From: Fodinibius sediminis
GTDB lineage: Bacteria; Bacteroidota; Rhodothermia; Balneolales; Balneolaceae
Assembly: GCF_900182555.1 (NCBI RefSeq)
Contig: NZ_FXTH01000014.1
Span: 1-64,000 of the forward strand
Direction: 5' to 3'
Length of the DNA: 64,000 nucleotides
The first letter of the stretch is position 1. Each line of letters opens with the position of its first letter. Under the pieces are notes generated by a model. That model saw only the letters and a program-made list of their open reading frames with translations. It searched no databases and was not told the DNA's origin. The translations under genes were made by a program, and so were the position numbers. Below, piece by piece: positions 61,987-64,000 of this stretch.

Positions 61987-63330
61987 ATGGCTATCACAGA
62001 AAACGTTACGGCAGCACAAGTTCATAACATTCTCAGCAAGCACATGCTTACCGATGGCTACGATATGGTGCTGGACCTGGAAAAAAGCAAAGGCAGCTAT
62101 CTCTATGATGCCAAAACGGGTGATCGTTACCTGGACTTTTTTACCTTCTTTGCCTCAAACCCGCTGGGTATGAATCATCCGCGGCTTGCCAATGACGCCT
62201 TCCGAAATAAAATGGGCAAAATAGCCATCAATAAACCCTCGAACTCTGATATTTATACCGAAGAACTGGCGGCTTTTCTTGAGACCTTCGACCGGGTTGG
62301 CATTCCGGATTATCTGCCATACACCTTTTTTATCTCAGGCGGGGCACTGGCTGTTGAAAATGCCCTCAAGGTGGCCTTTGACTGGAAAGTGCAGAAAAAC
62401 TTTGAAAAGGGATACCGCCGGGAACGGGGACAAAAAGTCCTGCATTTCGAACAGGCTTTTCACGGTCGAACGGGTTATACCATGTCGCTGACCAATACCG
62501 ATCCCACGAAGATAAAGTATTTTCCAAAATTTGACTGGCCCCGCGTGATCTCACCGGCCATGACCTACCCGGCCACGGAAACGCACCTGCAGCAAACCAA
62601 AGCACAGGAAGAACGGGCCCTTGCCCAGGCAGAACGCTACTTTGAGATGTATAAAGATGAGATTGCCTGCATTATTATTGAACCCATACAGGGCGAGGGC
62701 GGCGATAATCATTTCCGCAAGGAATTCCACCGGGCCCTGCGCCGGCTGGCAGATGATCATGAGGCCCTGCTCATTTACGATGAGGTTCAAACCGGTGTGG
62801 GGCTCACCGGCACGTTCTGGGCCCATGAACACTATGTGAAGCCTGATATCCTCGCCTTTGGAAAGAAGGCCCAGGTCTGCGGCATTCTGGCGGGCAAGCG
62901 GGTAGATGAAGTGGAACACAACTGCTTTCATGTCTCATCGCGCATTAACTCAACCTGGGGAGGCAACCTGGTTGACATGGTACGCTTCGGGCGTATCCTG
63001 GAAGTCATTGAAGAGGACAACCTGGTTCACCATGCCGAACAGATGGGCGATTACCTTCTTCAGAATATCCAGGGGCTGGCCGACCAGTACGATTATATCT
63101 CGAATGCCCGGGGCAAAGGACTCTTCTGTGCCATCGACTTCCCCAACACGGAAATCCGGGATGCCGTGATCAGAGAATGCTTCAATCACAAACTTATGAT
63201 CCTCGCCTGCGGGACCAGGACCATACGCTTCAGGCCCCCGTTAACGGTCCAAAAACAGCACCTTGACGAGGGTATTGATATCATTGAACAGGCCGTGAAG
63301 GCAGTTATGAACAACTCCAATGGCTTATAG
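61987..63330 (+). CDS. lat: L-lysine 6-aminotransferase
   Basis: Class III PLP aminotransferase of 447 residues that moves the epsilon-amino group of lysine to 2-oxoglutarate and yields aminoadipate semialdehyde. Features match the lysine 6-aminotransferase branch: YLYDAKTGDRYLDFFTFFAS near 39-57, SNSDIYTEELAAF (about 87-99), FISGGALAVENALKVAFDWK (about 115-134), FHGRTGYTMSLTNTDP (about 158-173), IEPIQGEGGDNHF (about 232-244), YDEVQTGVGLTG and the PLP-Lys in LAFGKKAQVCG (about 286-296). With the ornithine enzyme upstream it makes a pair of omega-aminotransferases in one region. It is probably transcribed alone. Confidence 0.92.
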   Translation: MAITENVTAAQVHNILSKHMLTDGYDMVLDLEKSKGSYLYDAKTGDRYLDFFTFFASNPLGMNHPRLANDAFRNKMGKIAINKPSNSDIYTEELAAFLETFDRVGIPDYLPYTFFISGGALAVENALKVAFDWKVQKNFEKGYRRERGQKVLHFEQAFHGRTGYTMSLTNTDPTKIKYFPKFDWPRVISPAMTYPATETHLQQTKAQEERALAQAERYFEMYKDEIACIIIEPIQGEGGDNHFRKEFHRALRRLADDHEALLIYDEVQTGVGLTGTFWAHEHYVKPDILAFGKKAQVCGILAGKRVDEVEHNCFHVSSRINSTWGGNLVDMVRFGRILEVIEEDNLVHHAEQMGDYLLQNIQGLADQYDYISNARGKGLFCAIDFPNTEIRDAVIRECFNHKLMILACGTRTIRFRPPLTVQKQHLDEGIDIIEQAVKAVMNNSNGL

Positions 63331-63401
63331 AGCTTGATGCCTCCTTTTTTTCTTCTATATTGCTGTACACGGCAATGTAAGAACTACGAATTAATCAGAC
63401 C

Positions 63402-63959
63402 ATGGCACATATCGATCTAAAAAATGACCAACCCGGAATTGTGGGACTTTTCCATTTTAATCCGGAAACTTCACGGCCGCTCTGCGAGCTGGCTGAAACC
63501 CTTTTGAGAGGCCCTTCCCCTCTTTCCAGCGGAGAACGGGAAATCATTGCCTCCTACGTTTCATACCAGAACAAGTGCCATTTTTGTCATACTTCGCACG
63601 GAGCTTCGGCCGCTCATCATTTTGGAGGCGACCTTTCGCTCATTGACGATATCAAAAATGATTTTTCTCGGGCCGACATCTCACCCAAGCTTCGTTCACT
63701 TTTGGGTATAGCCAAGAAAGTTCATAAAAGTGGACGGGAAGTAACCGGCGATGACATCCAACAGGCCAAAGAGGCGGGAGCCAGTGACCAGGAAATTCAC
63801 GACACGGTGCTTATCGCTGCTGCATTCTGCATGTACAACAGGTATGTTGATGGCCTGGGAACCTGGGCGCCGGAAAAAGATGAAGCCTATGATGAAATGG
63901 GTAAAATGATGGCACATGAAGGGTATCTTCGGGAACGCCCCGGGCTCGACACGGATTGA
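63402..63959 (+). CDS. AhpD/carboxymuconolactone decarboxylase-like protein
   Basis: A 185-residue all-helical protein of the peroxidase-related AhpD/CMD family. The redox motif NKCHFCHTSHGASAAHH (about 52-68) holds Cys-x-x-Cys followed by His, and the proton-relay Glu is upstream in SGEREIIASYVSY. The C-terminal part (DQEIHDTVLIAAAFCMYNRYVDGLG) is typical for the peroxidase-related branch. It would reduce peroxides or disulphides with an unknown partner. It starts 71 bases after the lysine aminotransferase and may share its transcript. Confidence 0.88.
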   Translation: MAHIDLKNDQPGIVGLFHFNPETSRPLCELAETLLRGPSPLSSGEREIIASYVSYQNKCHFCHTSHGASAAHHFGGDLSLIDDIKNDFSRADISPKLRSLLGIAKKVHKSGREVTGDDIQQAKEAGASDQEIHDTVLIAAAFCMYNRYVDGLGTWAPEKDEAYDEMGKMMAHEGYLRERPGLDTD

Positions 63960-64000
63960 TCAGACCATTTGGTGCGACTCGGGCTGGAGCACCATTTCGT

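Overview
The window reads as a chromosomal segment of a member of the Bacteroidota/Rhodothermota/Balneolota group. The signs are a SusC/SusD outer-membrane nutrient pair, many lipoproteins with a Cys lipobox, a PorW/SprE-like TPR lipoprotein, weak Shine-Dalgarno sites and one good TTG-N19-TAnnTTTG promoter in front of tRNA-Asn. A saline Balneolota-type organism is my best guess, but this is inference and no marker gene settles it.

Layout. (1) 1-3,297: the AT-rich end of an integrative element carrying a Rep_trans-like initiator and a large serine recombinase, abutting the 3' end of tRNA-Asn. The recombinase frame runs into the tRNA gene and contains the tRNA's terminator. (2) 3,535-32,940: a hexuronate utilisation locus. 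It holds uxaA, an SDR fructuronate reductase, uxaE-like tagaturonate/fructuronate epimerase, uxaC, kdgK, eda, a TRAP transporter (dctPQM), uxaB and uxuA, so both the galacturonate and the glucuronate branches to 2-keto-3-deoxygluconate are complete. Interleaved are an exported Gfo/Idh/MocA oxidoreductase plus DUF1080 (3-keto-glycoside hydrolase family) operon, two exported sugar isomerase-like TIM barrels, a membrane acyltransferase, a very large FG-GAP/ASPIC lipoprotein, susC/susD and a LacI regulator. Four near-identical palindromes (GCAATCGATTGC type) lie before uxaA, before DUF1080, between susC and lacI, and before uxaC, and suggest one LacI regulon. (3) 33,046-38,142: a decaying sialic-acid region with an AraC-type remnant, a frameshifted sialidase, a possible SusC scrap, an intact creatininase-family gene, a broken N-acylglucosamine 2-epimerase and an intact SGNH esterase. 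(4) 38,163-53,632: core genes, including a methyltransferase, GT2 glycosyltransferase, MerR regulator, TPR/TonB-C lipoprotein, metallo-beta-lactamase-fold enzyme, SLBB export protein, M1 peptidase, rho, folC and pyrD. (5) 53,675-63,959: an amino-acid/peptide cluster with two fold-III PLP racemase-like genes, M20 and M23 hydrolases, GNAT, a sodium:solute symporter, ornithine and lysine aminotransferases, initiator tRNA-Met and an AhpD-like protein. A structured RNA with a terminator sits in front of the symporter.

Working model for the main locus. Oligosaccharides enter through SusCD. The exported oxidoreductase/DUF1080 pair may cut glycosidic bonds through 3-keto intermediates. Free hexuronates cross the inner membrane by the TRAP system, are isomerised by UxaC and bridged by UxaE, are reduced and dehydrated to KDG, and leave as pyruvate and glyceraldehyde-3-phosphate. 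No recognisable polysaccharide lyase or classical glycoside hydrolase is present in the main uronate part, which makes the 3-keto module the most interesting candidate for the missing cleavage step.
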